64,000 nucleotides of DNA from assembly GCF_004310345.1 (NCBI RefSeq), contig NZ_SISK01000006.1, positions 62,001 through 126,000 of the forward strand. The letters are read 5' to 3'. The first letter of the stretch is position 1; every line of letters starts with the position of its first letter. Below, one piece after another: positions 53,721-63,387 of the stretch. Made by a program: the position numbers and the translations under genes. Source of the stretch: Paracoccus subflavus (GTDB lineage Bacteria; Pseudomonadota; Alphaproteobacteria; Rhodobacterales; Rhodobacteraceae). Below the pieces are notes generated by a model, which made no database searches, had not been told where the DNA came from, and saw only the letters and a list, made by a program, of their open reading frames with translations.

Positions 53721-54320
53721 ATGCTGGACGAACGACATCAGACGGATTTTCGGACCCAGTTCGTGCGCGAGCCTGCGAGCCTGCGGCATTTCCCGGCCCT
53801 GGTGCTGAACGCCGACTATCGTCCGCTGTCCTATTACCCGCTGTCGCTATGGCCCTGGCAAGAGGCGATCAAGGCCGCCTTCCTGGACCGCGTGGACATC
53901 ATCGCCGAATACGATGCGGTGGTCCGAAGTCAGCGGCAGGCGTTCAGGCTGCCTTCGGTCGTTGTTCTGAAAGATTACGTCAAACCCCAGAAGCGCGTAG
54001 CCTTTACGCGCTTCAATCTTTTCCTGCGCGACGAATTCTGTTGCCAGTATTGCGGGGCCAAGGGCGACCTGACCTTTGACCATGTCGTGCCCCGGTCCCG
54101 TGGCGGTGTAACCAGTTGGGACAACGTTGTCGCCGCCTGTTCGCCATGCAACCTGCGCAAGGCCAATCGCAGCCTGCGTCATTCCGGTATGAGCCTGCGC
54201 CGCAAGCCGCGCCAGCCATCACCCGACGAAATGCACGCGGCGGGCAGGCGGTTTCCACCGAATCACCTGCACGACAGTTGGATGGATTATCTTTATTGGG
54301 ATGCCGAGCTGGAAAGCTGA
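53721..54320 (+). CDS. HNH endonuclease family protein
   Basis: Protein of 199 residues. An N-terminal conserved stretch (PALVLNADYRPLSYYPLSLWPWQEAIKAAFLDRVDI) is followed by an HNH domain: FCCQYCGAKGDLTFDHVVPRSRGG with the DHV His, then ACSPCNLRK; the two CxxC pairs likely bind zinc. This family is conserved in Alphaproteobacteria and does not sit near phage genes here, so a housekeeping role in DNA or RNA metabolism is likely, but unknown. The ATG at 53721 is chosen by its GGAAGG and the likely promoter; ATG at 53667 adds 18 unconserved residues. Confidence 0.82.
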   Translation: MLDERHQTDFRTQFVREPASLRHFPALVLNADYRPLSYYPLSLWPWQEAIKAAFLDRVDIIAEYDAVVRSQRQAFRLPSVVVLKDYVKPQKRVAFTRFNLFLRDEFCCQYCGAKGDLTFDHVVPRSRGGVTSWDNVVAACSPCNLRKANRSLRHSGMSLRRKPRQPSPDEMHAAGRRFPPNHLHDSWMDYLYWDAELES

Positions 54321-54342
54321 CGATCCGGGTCAAGCGATCCGG

Positions 54343-54516
54343 TCAGGCGTCGTGATCGCGGTTGCGGTCCTGTGCCAGATGCAGGGCCGCCGCTGCCGAA
54401 AGCGTTACCATGGCCAGCACCACGACCGGTGCATCCGCTGAAAACGCGGCCCACAAGGTCACCGCCGCACCAAGGATCACGGCAACAATCAGAACCAGAA
54501 AATGCGGCAGGGGCAT
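54343..54516 (-). CDS. Small membrane protein
   Basis: Predicted protein of 57 residues: MPLPHFLVLIVAVILGAAVT (first helix), then a second hydrophobic stretch (about 28-45), ending in a charged tail (QDRNRDHDA). A strong GGAGGAG eight bases before the ATG makes it a likely gene. No family recognised. It lies between the convergent HNH gene and dapA, on the dapA strand and 118 bases downstream of dapA. Confidence 0.65.
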   Translation of the reverse strand: MPLPHFLVLIVAVILGAAVTLWAAFSADAPVVVLAMVTLSAAAALHLAQDRNRDHDA

Positions 54517-54633
54517 GGCAACGTCTCCTCCCCCTCAATATGGGACAGGCTGTTCCGGTTGAAAAGACGGTTGCGACAATTCGCTGCATGTTTGCGCGAT
54601 ACGCCGCCGGGCCGCAGCGGCCGGGCGGCCGCG

Positions 54634-55509
54634 TCAGATCAGCCCGGCATGATCCAGCGCCGCATCGATCAGGCGCCGGGTCGGGTCGGTCAGCGGCACA
54701 AGAGGCAGGCGCACCCGTTCATCGCACAGGCCCAGCCGGGACATGGCGTATTTCGCGCCCACCAGCCCCGGTTCGACAAAGATCGCGATGTGCAGGGGCA
54801 TCAGCCGATCCTGGTATTCCAGCGCCCTGGCATAGTCACCGGCCAGCGTTGCATTCTGGAATTCGGCGCACAGTTTCGGCGCGACATTGGCGGTCACGCT
54901 GATGCAGCCCACGCCGCCATGGGCGTTGAAGCCAAGCGCGGTCCCGTCCTCGCCCGAAAGCTGTACGAAATCCGGGCCGCAGGTGATGCGCTGCTGGCTG
55001 ACACGCTCCAGCTTGCCGGTGGCGTCCTTGACGCCGATGATCGAGGGGATCTTCGCCAGTTCGCCCATGGTTTCCGGCGTCATGTCCACGACCGAACGGC
55101 CGGGGATGTTATAGATGATGATGGGCAGGTCGGACGCCTCGGCCAGGGCCGTGTAATGGGCGATCAGACCGGCCTGCGTCGGCTTGTTGTAATAAGGCGT
55201 CACGACCAGGGCGGCGTCGGCCCCCACCTCGGCCGCGTGGCGGATCAGGCCGATGCCTTCGCGGGTCGAATTCGACCCGGCCCCCGCGATGACCGGGACG
55301 CGGCCATCCACGGTGCGCACGACCTCCTCGATCACCAGGCGGTGTTCGTCATGGGTCAGCGTCGGGCTTTCGCCCGTGGTGCCCACCGGCACCAGGCCGT
55401 GGCTGCCCTGGTCGATATGCCAGTCCACCAGCTTTCTCAGCGTGTCCAGATCCAGCTCGCCGTCCGGGGTGAACGGCGTGACCAGTGCGGGCAATGACCC
55501 TTTGAACAT
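54634..55509 (-). CDS. dapA: 4-hydroxy-tetrahydrodipicolinate synthase
   Basis: TIM-barrel lyase of 291 residues, first committed step to lysine and diaminopimelate. [18 protein letters not shown] is the active-site TTGES motif; [14 protein letters not shown] and [15 protein letters not shown] hold the catalytic tyrosines; the Schiff-base lysine is in [15 protein letters not shown] at 55509 gives exact family length. dapE of the same pathway lies at 14640-15776. Confidence 0.96.
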   Translation of the reverse strand: MFKGSLPALVTPFTPDGELDLDTLRKLVDWHIDQGSHGLVPVGTTGESPTLTHDEHRLVIEEVVRTVDGRVPVIAGAGSNSTREGIGLIRHAAEVGADAALVVTPYYNKPTQAGLIAHYTALAEASDLPIIIYNIPGRSVVDMTPETMGELAKIPSIIGVKDATGKLERVSQQRITCGPDFVQLSGEDGTALGFNAHGGVGCISVTANVAPKLCAEFQNATLAGDYARALEYQDRLMPLHIAIFVEPGLVGAKYAMSRLGLCDERVRLPLVPLTDPTRRLIDAALDHAGLI

Positions 55510-55615
55510 GACACGCTCCGTGCAAGGTTGATCGCGCGCCTGATTAGCGGGGGTTGGCGGACTTGCCAAGGTTGTGAATTGCGTCGGGCGCATGTGGCGG
55601 CGACACAGGACGGTG

Positions 55616-57697
55616 ATGGGATACCTGCGCGACATGCTGGCCGCCGGGCTTCTGGCCCTTGCCTTTGCCGTCATGCCTTGGACCCCGGCGCGGGCCGAGG
55701 ACGCGGGCGCCATGGCCCTGGCCCTGTCGGCGGCGGATGCCCGTGACTGGGTGACGGCGCGCGATGCGGCCCGGCGGTCCGGCCCCATGGCCGAGTCCCT
55801 GGTGGCCTGGCAGGCCCTACGCGCGGGCGAGGGCGAGATCGGCGACTATATTGCCTTTGTCCGTGCCCGTGGGGATTGGCCGGGACTGGACCTGCTGCGC
55901 GAACGCGGCGATGCCCGGCTGAGCCCCGATCTGCCCCCGCAGGACATCCGCGAATGGTTCGCAGACCGCCTGCCCGAGACGCTGGCAGGCGAAACCGCCT
56001 ATCTTGCGACGCTCGACCCTGCCGCGGCCCGTGCCGAACGTGCCCGGTTCTGGACCGCCGTGCCCCTGACCGCCACCGAGGAAACCGCATTTCTGGCCGC
56101 CCACGAGGCCGAGCTGTCGCCCCTGATGACCGCACGGGCAACCGCCATGCTGGACCGGCAGGACTGGGCGCAGGCGGAACGGCTGTTGCCCCGCCTGCCG
56201 GAACCCGATCGCCCCCTGCTGGCCGCGCGCCTGGCGTTGCAGGCCGGACAGGCGGGGGTGGACGACCTGATCCAGGCCCTGCCCGATGCGGTTCGCGCCG
56301 ATCCCGGTCTGACCATGGACCGGTTCCTGTGGCGGGTCCGCGCCAAGCAGCACGAGGGCGCGCAGACGCTGATGCTGGAAGCCTCGACCAGCGCCGCGGG
56401 TTTGCGCGATCCCGCCCTGTGGGCGGCGATGCGGGTCGATTATGCGCGTCTGGCAATGCGGGGGGGCGACTGGGTGCGGGCCGAGGCCCTGGCGCGGCCG
56501 CATTTCCTGCCGCCCGACAACCGCCATTACGCCGATCTCGAATGGCTCGCTGGCTTTGCGGCGCTGAAGAATGACGCCCCCGACCGGGCGCTGGCGCATT
56601 TCCGGCATCTGGAAACCGTGGTCGGCAGCCAGATCAGCCGGGCGCGCGCCCTTTACTGGCAGGGCCGGGCGCTTGACGCGCTGGGCGAGCCGACGGCCAA
56701 TGCGGCCTTTGCGCGGGCGGCGGCCCTGCCCGGAACCTATTACGGCCAGCTTGCCGCCGAACGGATCGGCGCGCCCATGCCCGTTGACTATGCAGCGCCC
56801 GGCCCCCTGCCCGACTGGCGCGGATCGTCCCTGGGCGGCAGCACCGTGTTCCAGGCCGGGCTGTGGCTGCTGGCCACCGGGCGGCGGGACGAGGCGCAGC
56901 GGTTCTTTCTGCACCTGTCGGAAAGCGCCGATCCGCAGGACACGCTGCGCATGGCCCGCCTGATGGCTGAATCCGGGGCAGTCTGGCACAGCCTGCGCCT
57001 GTCGAAACGCGCTGCCGACAAGGGGCTGATCCATCCTGCCGCGCATTTTCCGCTGACCGGGTTGCAGGATCGGGATCTGGGGGTGCCGCCGGAACTGGTT
57101 CTGGCCATCGCGCGCCAGGAATCCGAATTCAATCCGGCGGCGCAAAGTCCGGTCGGTGCGCGGGGGCTGATGCAGGTCATGCCCGACACCGCAAGGCAGA
57201 TGGCCCGCCAGATCCGCGAACCCTTCGACCTGGGGCGGCTGACGGGGGACGGCGCCTATAACGCCAGGCTGGGCGCGGCCTATCTGGCGGGCTTGCGCGA
57301 CCGGTTCGGGGCCTCGACGGCGCTGATCGCCTCGGGCTATAACGCGGGGCCCGGGCGCCCGGCGCGTTGGCTGCGCGATTTCGGCGACCTGCGCCAGGGG
57401 ATGGACCCGGTCGAATGGGTCGAACTGATCCCCTTTGACGAAACCCGCAACTATGTGATGCGCGTGACCGAGGCGATGCCCGTCTATCGCGCCCGCCTTC
57501 TTGGCAAGCCCGCCCCGATCGTGCCGACCTGGGATCTGACGGGCGGCGGGCTGATGCCGCCCCCTGTCGCCCGCCTGACCCTGGCGCTGTCGGCGCGGCC
57601 GGTCGAAAAGCCGTTCATCGGGCCGCGGCTGCCGCAAGATTGGCAGCCGCCGGTGGCGGTCGAGGCAGGACCGGCGGGTCCGGCATCCGTGAACTGA
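55616..57697 (+). CDS. slt: Soluble-type lytic murein transglycosylase
   Basis: Periplasmic enzyme of 693 residues that cuts peptidoglycan with formation of 1,6-anhydro-muramic ends. Signal peptide ([20 protein letters not shown]), a long helical superhelix (U and L domains), then the SLT domain with [29 protein letters not shown] (catalytic Glu about 502) and [13 protein letters not shown]. Starts at 55574, 55592 and 55634 are alternatives; 55616 gives a normal signal peptide. It diverges from dapA. Confidence 0.9.
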   Translation: MGYLRDMLAAGLLALAFAVMPWTPARAEDAGAMALALSAADARDWVTARDAARRSGPMAESLVAWQALRAGEGEIGDYIAFVRARGDWPGLDLLRERGDARLSPDLPPQDIREWFADRLPETLAGETAYLATLDPAAARAERARFWTAVPLTATEETAFLAAHEAELSPLMTARATAMLDRQDWAQAERLLPRLPEPDRPLLAARLALQAGQAGVDDLIQALPDAVRADPGLTMDRFLWRVRAKQHEGAQTLMLEASTSAAGLRDPALWAAMRVDYARLAMRGGDWVRAEALARPHFLPPDNRHYADLEWLAGFAALKNDAPDRALAHFRHLETVVGSQISRARALYWQGRALDALGEPTANAAFARAAALPGTYYGQLAAERIGAPMPVDYAAPGPLPDWRGSSLGGSTVFQAGLWLLATGRRDEAQRFFLHLSESADPQDTLRMARLMAESGAVWHSLRLSKRAADKGLIHPAAHFPLTGLQDRDLGVPPELVLAIARQESEFNPAAQSPVGARGLMQVMPDTARQMARQIREPFDLGRLTGDGAYNARLGAAYLAGLRDRFGASTALIASGYNAGPGRPARWLRDFGDLRQGMDPVEWVELIPFDETRNYVMRVTEAMPVYRARLLGKPAPIVPTWDLTGGGLMPPPVARLTLALSARPVEKPFIGPRLPQDWQPPVAVEAGPAGPASVN

Positions 57698-57700
57698 CCG

Positions 57701-58108
57701 TCAGTTTGTAAAAGCGTCGATCAGGTTCAGAACCGCCAGAACCCGGCGCGTGTCGCTGTCCACCCGATAAATCCGGTTGTCGTCCCGGTAATACTGCCAG
57801 CCGGACCGGGGATCGAGGTCATAGCGGCGCGGATCGGAAATGACGATGTAATCGCCGACCCGCAGAACGTCGCCGACGCGCGTCCCATAGCGGACCTCTT
57901 GCTTGCGGGCCTGGCCCGGCGGAACGCAAGGCGGATTTTTCTTGGCGAGGCCGGGCGGACAGCCCACGACCTGGCGCGCCTCTGCGCCATGCCCCTTGGC
58001 CTTGCCGTTGCCCTGACCGCCGCCGCGCCCCGGATCGGCCGATGCAGGGCCTGCGCACAGCGCGGCGATCAACACTGCCGCCGCCGTTGATGCGAAAGAG
58101 ACTTTCAT
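57701..58108 (-). CDS. Secreted RcnB-like protein
   Basis: Exported protein of 135 residues with a signal peptide (cut after ASADP region, about 23-25), a Gly/Lys-rich stretch, a short Cys-containing motif (VGCPPGLAKKNPPCVPPG), and a C-terminal domain with DYIVISDPRRYDLDP and WQYYRDDNRIYRVDSDTRRVLAVLNLI. This resembles RcnB-type periplasmic proteins (DUF1236/RcnB clan), sometimes misnamed in databases. Metal binding is possible but unproven. Three bases separate its stop from the convergent slt stop. Confidence 0.75.
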   Translation of the reverse strand: MKVSFASTAAAVLIAALCAGPASADPGRGGGQGNGKAKGHGAEARQVVGCPPGLAKKNPPCVPPGQARKQEVRYGTRVGDVLRVGDYIVISDPRRYDLDPRSGWQYYRDDNRIYRVDSDTRRVLAVLNLIDAFTN

Positions 58109-58167
58109 GACTGCTCCTGTGATGACAGCGTCTGGCCGCATAACGCGCGACCTGCCGAAAGGCCGCA

Positions 58168-59166
58168 TCACGATCGTGTCTTCGGCGCGGCCTTGCCGGT
58201 GGGTTGCAGGCCCGCAGGGCCCACCCGCGCCCGCCACAGGGTGAACAGACCCGCAGCAACCACAATGCCCGTGCCGATCACCACATGGGGTTGCAGAACC
58301 TCGCCAAAGACCAGCACGCCGATAAGGCTGACCCAGGCCAACTGGGTATAGGCAAAGGGTTGCAGGGCCGAGGCTTCGGCCACTTCATAGGCGCGGATCA
58401 AGAGGTAATGGGAGAGGATTCCGCAGACGCACAGCAATCCCATCCAGATCCAGTCGGCGGGCGCCAGCCATTCCCATTGCCGGATGCCAAGGATCGTCAC
58501 CGTGACCGCCCCGGCAATGCCGGTCCAGAAAAAGCTGACCTGTGCGGGGTCGTCGCGCGACACATGACGCGTCAGAAGCCCATAGATCGCAAAAAGCAGG
58601 GCGCAGACAAAGGCCAGAACGGCGCCCAGGTTCAGGTCCGTGCGACCGGGCTGAAGAATGATCAGGATGCCGACGAATCCCACCGCGATCGCGGTCCAGC
58701 GGCGCCAGCCGACCCGTTCGCCCAGGATCGGGCCGGACAGGGCCGCCACCAGCAGGGGATAGGCGGTGAAAATGGCATGGGTGCCGACCAGGCCCAGGCG
58801 CACGAACGCCTCGACCATCAGGGTGGTCTCGATCACCAGAATCGCCCCGCGCAGGATTTGTGTCCTGGGCCGCCGGGTGCGGATCGCTCGCTTCAGCCCG
58901 CCCGGCTGGCGCGACACCATGGCGATGACGAAAAGCGCAAAGACCCAATAGCGGATCATCACCACCAGGACCGGGGGATATTCCGCCCCCAGCACGCGCG
59001 AAAACGCATCCTGCCAGCCAAAGATCAGACAGGTCGCGCACATCAGGACGATCCCCAGTCCCGTCCGGTCCGGCCTGGCCCCCTTTTCGACCGGCGGAAG
59101 GGGCGGGGGCGCAGAGGCCGCCGCGGCCGAAGCGGCATAGGGTGGGCTGTTCTGATCGTCTGGCAT
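58168..59166 (-). CDS. EamA/DMT-superfamily transporter
   Basis: Inner membrane protein of 332 residues: a Pro/Ala-rich cytoplasmic start (1-35), then about ten helices in two EamA repeats (GIVLMCATCLIFGWQDAFSRVLG; LGAVLAFVCALLFAIYGLLTRHVS). Members export amino acids or other small metabolites. Substrate unknown. GGGGGA six to seven bases before ATG at 59166. It is the third DMT-type protein in the window, unrelated in position to the others. Confidence 0.88.
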   Translation of the reverse strand: MPDDQNSPPYAASAAAASAPPPLPPVEKGARPDRTGLGIVLMCATCLIFGWQDAFSRVLGAEYPPVLVVMIRYWVFALFVIAMVSRQPGGLKRAIRTRRPRTQILRGAILVIETTLMVEAFVRLGLVGTHAIFTAYPLLVAALSGPILGERVGWRRWTAIAVGFVGILIILQPGRTDLNLGAVLAFVCALLFAIYGLLTRHVSRDDPAQVSFFWTGIAGAVTVTILGIRQWEWLAPADWIWMGLLCVCGILSHYLLIRAYEVAEASALQPFAYTQLAWVSLIGVLVFGEVLQPHVVIGTGIVVAAGLFTLWRARVGPAGLQPTGKAAPKTRS

Positions 59167-59269
59167 GGCGCGTCCCCCGGTCCGCTTCGCCATGCGCCGG
59201 TCCCGCCGCAAGGTCAAGCCAGCCCGGCCCTGCGTATCCGGCAAGCCGGGGATACCTCTTTCCGTTGCC

Positions 59270-60058
59270 TCAATCGCGGGTTCGGATGATCTTGGCCAGC
59301 GGTTCGAAAACCTGGGTGTTGGCGGCGATCAGGCGGCCCGATTCCAGCGGGTCGTCGCCCTCGCGGATGCCCTCCACGAAGCCGCCCGCCTCGCGCACCA
59401 TCAGGATGCCGGCGGCCACGTCCCAGGGCTTGTTGCCGCGTTCCCAGTATCCGTCATACCGGCCCGCCGCGACATAGGCCAAATCCAGCGCGGCCGACCC
59501 CATCCGCCGCACCCCTGCCGTCAGTGGCATCAGCCGGGCCAGATCCTGCAGGGCCGCAGGCAGAGGGCCGCGCCCGGCAAAGGGGATGCCCGTGGCAAAC
59601 AGCGATTCATCCAGCCTCCGGCGCCCCGACACCCGCATCCGCTGGTCGTTCATGAAGGCCCCGCCGCCCTTTTCGGCCACGAACAGTTCGTCCTTGGCCG
59701 CATCGAAGATGACGGCGGCGACGATTTCGCCCTTGTGTTCCAGCGCGATGCTGACCGCCCAGTGCGGCAGGCCGTGCAGGAAATTGGTGGTGCCGTCCAG
59801 CGGATCGACGATCCAGCGGCGGGTCGGATCCTCGCCCGCGTCCTCTCCGGTTTCCTCGCCCAGCCAGCCATAATGGGGACGCGCCCCGCGCAGTTCGTCC
59901 TTGATGATCCGTTCGGCCTCCTGGTCGGCCTTGGTGACAAAATCGCCCGCGCCCTTGACGCTGACCTGAAGGTTCTCGACCTCGCGGAAATCCTTGACAA
60001 GGCTGCGCCCGGCCTTGCGGGCGGCCTTGATCATGACGTTCAGATTGGCGCTTGCCAT
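59270..60058 (-). CDS. suhB: Inositol monophosphatase family protein
   Basis: Mg-dependent phosphatase of 262 residues. GEETG (first metal Glu), WIVDPLDGTTNFLHGLPHWAVSIAL (DPLDGT metal motif) and NKPWDVAAGILMVREAGG (WDxAAG) are the family boxes. It removes phosphate from inositol 1-phosphate or related substrates; SuhB in E. coli also takes part in rRNA antitermination. ATG at 60058 has GGAG six bases upstream. Gene name is by family only. Confidence 0.88.
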   Translation of the reverse strand: MASANLNVMIKAARKAGRSLVKDFREVENLQVSVKGAGDFVTKADQEAERIIKDELRGARPHYGWLGEETGEDAGEDPTRRWIVDPLDGTTNFLHGLPHWAVSIALEHKGEIVAAVIFDAAKDELFVAEKGGGAFMNDQRMRVSGRRRLDESLFATGIPFAGRGPLPAALQDLARLMPLTAGVRRMGSAALDLAYVAAGRYDGYWERGNKPWDVAAGILMVREAGGFVEGIREGDDPLESGRLIAANTQVFEPLAKIIRTRD

Positions 60059-60140
60059 GGGATGCTCCGGGACAGGGGGGCGGACAGGGGGTTGGCGGGC
60101 GTCATAGGGGCAGGCGGCGGAAATGTGAAGCGTCAGGGCG

Positions 60141-61055
60141 TCACGCCGCCGCCTCCCGCAGCATCCGCAACGGCTCGGTCCGCGCCAGGCGCAGGACATG
60201 CGCCATGTAGGGCTGGTTCAGGTCGTCCTGGCGCACGGCGGCATAGAGGCGGCGGATGATCCCGCCGCGCGTCAGCGGCAGCATGGCGATTTCCGCATTG
60301 GCGGCTTCGCGGCGCAGCACCCAGTCGGGCATCACCGCGACCCCGCGCCCCGACGCCACCAGCATCAGCGCCACGGCGGTCAGTTCGACCGTGCGGCTCT
60401 GGGCGGGTTCGATGCCCGCCGGGGTCAGGAACTGGCTGAACACGTCCAGCCGGGCGCGGTCCATGGGATAGGTGATCAGGGTTTCCCCGGCCAGATCAGG
60501 CGGGTCGGCATAACCCTTGGCGACCAGCGGATGACCGGCAGGCACCACCAGCGTGGGCGAATAGTCGAACAGCGGCTGATAGGCGATGCCCGCCATCTCC
60601 TCGGGGTCCGAGGAGATCACCAGATCGACCTCTTGCCGGGCCAGGGCCGGCAAGGCGCCAAAGGCAAGCCGCTGGCGGATGTCCAGGTCCACCTCGGGCC
60701 AGGTGCGGCGAAAGATGTCCAGCACCGGCAGCAGCCAGTCGAAACAGGCGTGGCATTCCATGGCAATGTGCAGCCGCCCGATCCGGCCCGCCTCGACACC
60801 CTTGAACTCGGCCTCGGTGGCGGCGACCAGCGGCAGGACCTGTTCGGCCAGCCGCAACAGGCGCATTCCCGCGGGGGACAGGCGCAGGGGCTTGGCACGG
60901 CGCACGAACAGATCGACTCCGGCCTGTTCCTCGAGCGCCTTGACCTGATGGGACAGCGCGGACTGGGTGATGTTCAGAACCTCGGCCGCGCGGGCAAGGC
61001 CGCCCTGTTCGTGGATCGCGTGGACGGTGCGCAGGTGGCGCAGTTCCAGATGCAT
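60141..61055 (-). CDS. metR: LysR-family regulator MetR
   Basis: Activator of methionine biosynthesis genes (304 residues) that senses homocysteine in E. coli. HTH: LRHLRTVHAIHEQGGLARAAEVLNITQSALSHQVKALE (about 5-42). The effector domain begins near VEAGRIGRLHIAMECHACFDWLLPVLDIF, a MetR-like stretch. It diverges from metF, its expected target, and two similar 13-bp sites lie between. This context makes MetR likely rather than another LysR type. Confidence 0.88.
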   Translation of the reverse strand: MHLELRHLRTVHAIHEQGGLARAAEVLNITQSALSHQVKALEEQAGVDLFVRRAKPLRLSPAGMRLLRLAEQVLPLVAATEAEFKGVEAGRIGRLHIAMECHACFDWLLPVLDIFRRTWPEVDLDIRQRLAFGALPALARQEVDLVISSDPEEMAGIAYQPLFDYSPTLVVPAGHPLVAKGYADPPDLAGETLITYPMDRARLDVFSQFLTPAGIEPAQSRTVELTAVALMLVASGRGVAVMPDWVLRREAANAEIAMLPLTRGGIIRRLYAAVRQDDLNQPYMAHVLRLARTEPLRMLREAAA

Positions 61056-61057
61056 GG

Positions 61058-61101
61058 TGAAACAGGCTCATGTTGATCTTGAGGATTATGAATTTGTCTC
61101 A
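61058..61101. promoter_or_regulatory. Two MetR-like operator sites between metR and metF
   Basis: TGAAACAGGCTCA (61058-61070) and TGAATTTGTCTCA (61089-61101) share TGAA-N5-CTCA and start 31 bases apart, about three helix turns. The E. coli MetR consensus is TGAANNTNNTTCA, differing in one half-site base. Position just before metF and just upstream of metR fits activation and autocontrol. Confidence 0.6.
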
Positions 61102-61144
61102 CGCCGCAGGCCATGGCACAAGCACCGAAAGAAAAGGAACCGCC

Positions 61145-62017
61145 ATGTCCCGCCCGACCGTCAGCTTCGAGTTCTTTCCGCCCAAGACGCTGGATGCGTC
61201 CTTTCGGCTGTGGGAAACTGCGCGGGCCCTGGCGCCTCTGGACCCTGATTTCGTGTCCGTCACCTATGGCGCGGGCGGGACAACCCGCAAGCTGACCCAC
61301 GAGGCGGTGACAACCATCAACCGCCACTACGGCGTCCCGGTGGCGGCTCACCTGACCTGCGTGGAGGCCACGCGGGCCGAGACGATGGAGATCGTCCAGG
61401 CCTATGCCGATGCCGGGATCCGGCAGATCGTGGCCCTGCGCGGCGACGCGCCCAAGGGGCAGGACCGGTTCGCGCCCCATCCCGAAGGCTTTGCCAACAC
61501 GGTCGAACTGATCCAGGCGATCGCCGCGCGCGGCGACATGACCATCCGCGCCGGCGCCTATCCCGAACCCCATCCCGACAGCCCTGGCACGGATGCCGAC
61601 GTGGCCTGGCTGAAGCGCAAGATCGACGCGGGCGCGACCAGCGCGATCACGCAGTTCTTCTTCGATGCGGACACGTTTTTCCGGTTCCGCGACAAATGCG
61701 CAGCCGCAGGGATCAGGGCGCCGATCATTCCCGGCATCCTGCCGATCCAGGGCTGGGCGGGGGCCAGGCGGTTCGCCGCGACCTGCGGAACAAGTGTGCC
61801 AGCCTGGGCCGATGAGGCGTTCTCAAAGGCTGCTGCCGAAGGCCCGGAGGCCGAGCGGGCGTTGTCCTTGCGAGTCTGCATCGACTTGTGCCATCGCCTG
61901 ATGGACGGCGGCGTGGACCGGCTGCATTTCTATACGCTGAACCGGCCCGACCTGACGCTGGCGGTCTGTTCGGCCCTTGGGGTTCAGCCGGTGCGCGATC
62001 TGGGGGCGGTGGCGTAA
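61145..62017 (+). CDS. metF: Methylenetetrahydrofolate reductase
   Basis: FAD-dependent TIM-barrel enzyme of 290 residues making 5-methyl-THF for methionine synthesis. SFEFFPPKTLDASFRLWE opens the fold (catalytic Glu at FEFFPPK); FVSVTYGAGGTTRKLT, QIVALRGDAPKG and FFFDADTFFRFRDKCAAAGI are the folate and NAD sites. AAGGA six bases before ATG at 61145. It is divergently arranged with metR. A terminator-like hairpin follows. Confidence 0.96.
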   Translation: MSRPTVSFEFFPPKTLDASFRLWETARALAPLDPDFVSVTYGAGGTTRKLTHEAVTTINRHYGVPVAAHLTCVEATRAETMEIVQAYADAGIRQIVALRGDAPKGQDRFAPHPEGFANTVELIQAIAARGDMTIRAGAYPEPHPDSPGTDADVAWLKRKIDAGATSAITQFFFDADTFFRFRDKCAAAGIRAPIIPGILPIQGWAGARRFAATCGTSVPAWADEAFSKAAAEGPEAERALSLRVCIDLCHRLMDGGVDRLHFYTLNRPDLTLAVCSALGVQPVRDLGAVA

Positions 62018-62043
62018 GGCCGGGGCCACGTTTCCCCCCGGCC
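62018..62043. terminator. Hairpin between convergent metF and odc
   Basis: GGCCGGGG (62018-62025) pairs perfectly with CCCCGGCC (62036-62043) across a 10-base loop. The stem begins right after the metF stop and lies 32 bases from the decarboxylase stop. It could serve both strands. There is no long T-run. Confidence 0.5.
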
Positions 62044-62075
62044 CCCGAAACCGGCCAGACAAAAATGAGGGTCCC

Positions 62076-63230
62076 CTATTCGAAGCCCATCACCGTGGCG
62101 CGGGTCATGGCCCCAAAGCCGTTGAAGCGGGTATTGGTCACGACCGAATAGGCGCCCGCGCCATGAAAGATGACATAATCGTCTTCGTCTGTGTCATCGG
62201 GCAGGCCCATTTCGCCGGGAAGGCGGTCCACCGAATCGCAGGTCGGGCCAAAGATGACGCGGCCGCTGCGTTCGCCGGTGCGGGGCTTGCCCTGGGGTGT
62301 CAGAACCTCGATCCGGTCGATGTTGCCGATGATCGGCAATTCCGCCAAGCCGCCATAAACGCCATCGTTCAGGAAGATGTTGGTTCCGTCGCGCACGCCC
62401 TTGACCCGGGTGATCAGCGCATAGGCGTCCGCGCAGAGGCCCCGGCCCGGTTCGCAGACCAGCGCGGGGGCATCGTCGCCAAAGCATTCGGTTACGGTAT
62501 CGCCGATCTCGGCAAAGATGGATGTCAGGTCAGGCTCGACCCCCACCACGCGGTGCGAGGGAAATCCGCCGCCCACGTTCAGCCGCTGTGCCCGGACGCC
62601 GGCCATGTCGCAGATGTCCTTGGCGACGCGGATATAGCTTTCCCAGGCGATCGGGTCGGTGCATTGCGTGCCCGGATGGAAGGTCAGCGAGGCGACATAG
62701 CCGCGTTCCGCCACCAGCCGCAGCAACTCTGCCGCCAGTTCCGGCGTCGCGCCGAATTTCGACCCGAAGTCATAGGCCGCGCCCAGAACCGGCAGCTTGA
62801 AGCGGGGCGAGATCTCGACCCCCTGCCCTTGGACATGGGCCGGCACCTGTTCGAACAGCTTGTCCAGTTCGCTGCGGCTGTCCACGGACCAGGCCAGAAT
62901 GCCTTCGCGCACGCCATGGGCGATTTCCCGGCGTGACCGGACCGGGTTGTGGTAATGGCGTGCGGCACGGGGGGCCAGGCGTCCGATCAGGTCGATCTCG
63001 AACGGGGATGCCACGTCGAATCCCTTGATGCCGGCGGTGACCAGGTTCTGGATCACGGCCTCGTCGGGGTTCGATTTCACGGCATAGGTGACAAGGCCCG
63101 GAAAGCCGTCGAGGAACTGCCGCGCCCGATCCTGCAACACCGTGGGCGCAAAGGCCATCACCGGGTGGTCGGGCTGAAGATGGCGGACGATCTCGGCCGG
63201 ATTGTCCCAGACGGTCTTGTGTGTCCCCAT
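62076..63230 (-). CDS. odc: Ornithine/diaminopimelate-type decarboxylase (fold III)
   Basis: PLP-dependent alanine-racemase-fold decarboxylase of 384 residues, likely making putrescine from ornithine. TYAVKSNPDEAVI has the PLP lysine (Lys52); SLTFHPGTQCTDP, LNVGGGFPSHR and CEPGRGLCADA follow; FGPTCDSVDR carries the Cys of the second active-site half contributed across the dimer. Lysine or arginine decarboxylase of the same fold is the alternative. It diverges from an Lrp-type regulator. Confidence 0.88.
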   Translation of the reverse strand: MGTHKTVWDNPAEIVRHLQPDHPVMAFAPTVLQDRARQFLDGFPGLVTYAVKSNPDEAVIQNLVTAGIKGFDVASPFEIDLIGRLAPRAARHYHNPVRSRREIAHGVREGILAWSVDSRSELDKLFEQVPAHVQGQGVEISPRFKLPVLGAAYDFGSKFGATPELAAELLRLVAERGYVASLTFHPGTQCTDPIAWESYIRVAKDICDMAGVRAQRLNVGGGFPSHRVVGVEPDLTSIFAEIGDTVTECFGDDAPALVCEPGRGLCADAYALITRVKGVRDGTNIFLNDGVYGGLAELPIIGNIDRIEVLTPQGKPRTGERSGRVIFGPTCDSVDRLPGEMGLPDDTDEDDYVIFHGAGAYSVVTNTRFNGFGAMTRATVMGFE

Positions 63231-63356
63231 TGAAGGGTTCCTTTCGCGGGTTCGGTCAGGCGGACATAGGGTCAAGGCCCTTTAATCCAGAATGGCGCTT
63301 TTGGGTTTCAGTTTCACCGATGAAAAGACCAGAATCGCATGTTATGCCGATCATTA

Positions 63357-63387
63357 TGACGAAATTCATGTCGGTTTGACGAAATCC
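63357..63387. promoter_or_regulatory. Direct repeats in the odc-lrp promoter region
   Basis: TGACGAAATTC (63357-63367) and TGACGAAATCC (63377-63387) are near-identical and exactly 20 bases apart, two helix turns, in the 170-base gap between odc and the Lrp-type gene. The gap is AT-richer than average. Phased repeats next to an Lrp gene suggest its binding sites. Confidence 0.5.

Noticed and set aside
62018..62075. Possible third copy of the GC-rich palindromic element
   Set aside because: It has a GC-rich stem but lacks the GGAC-CCCC-GGG-TATTT tail shared by the two real copies.
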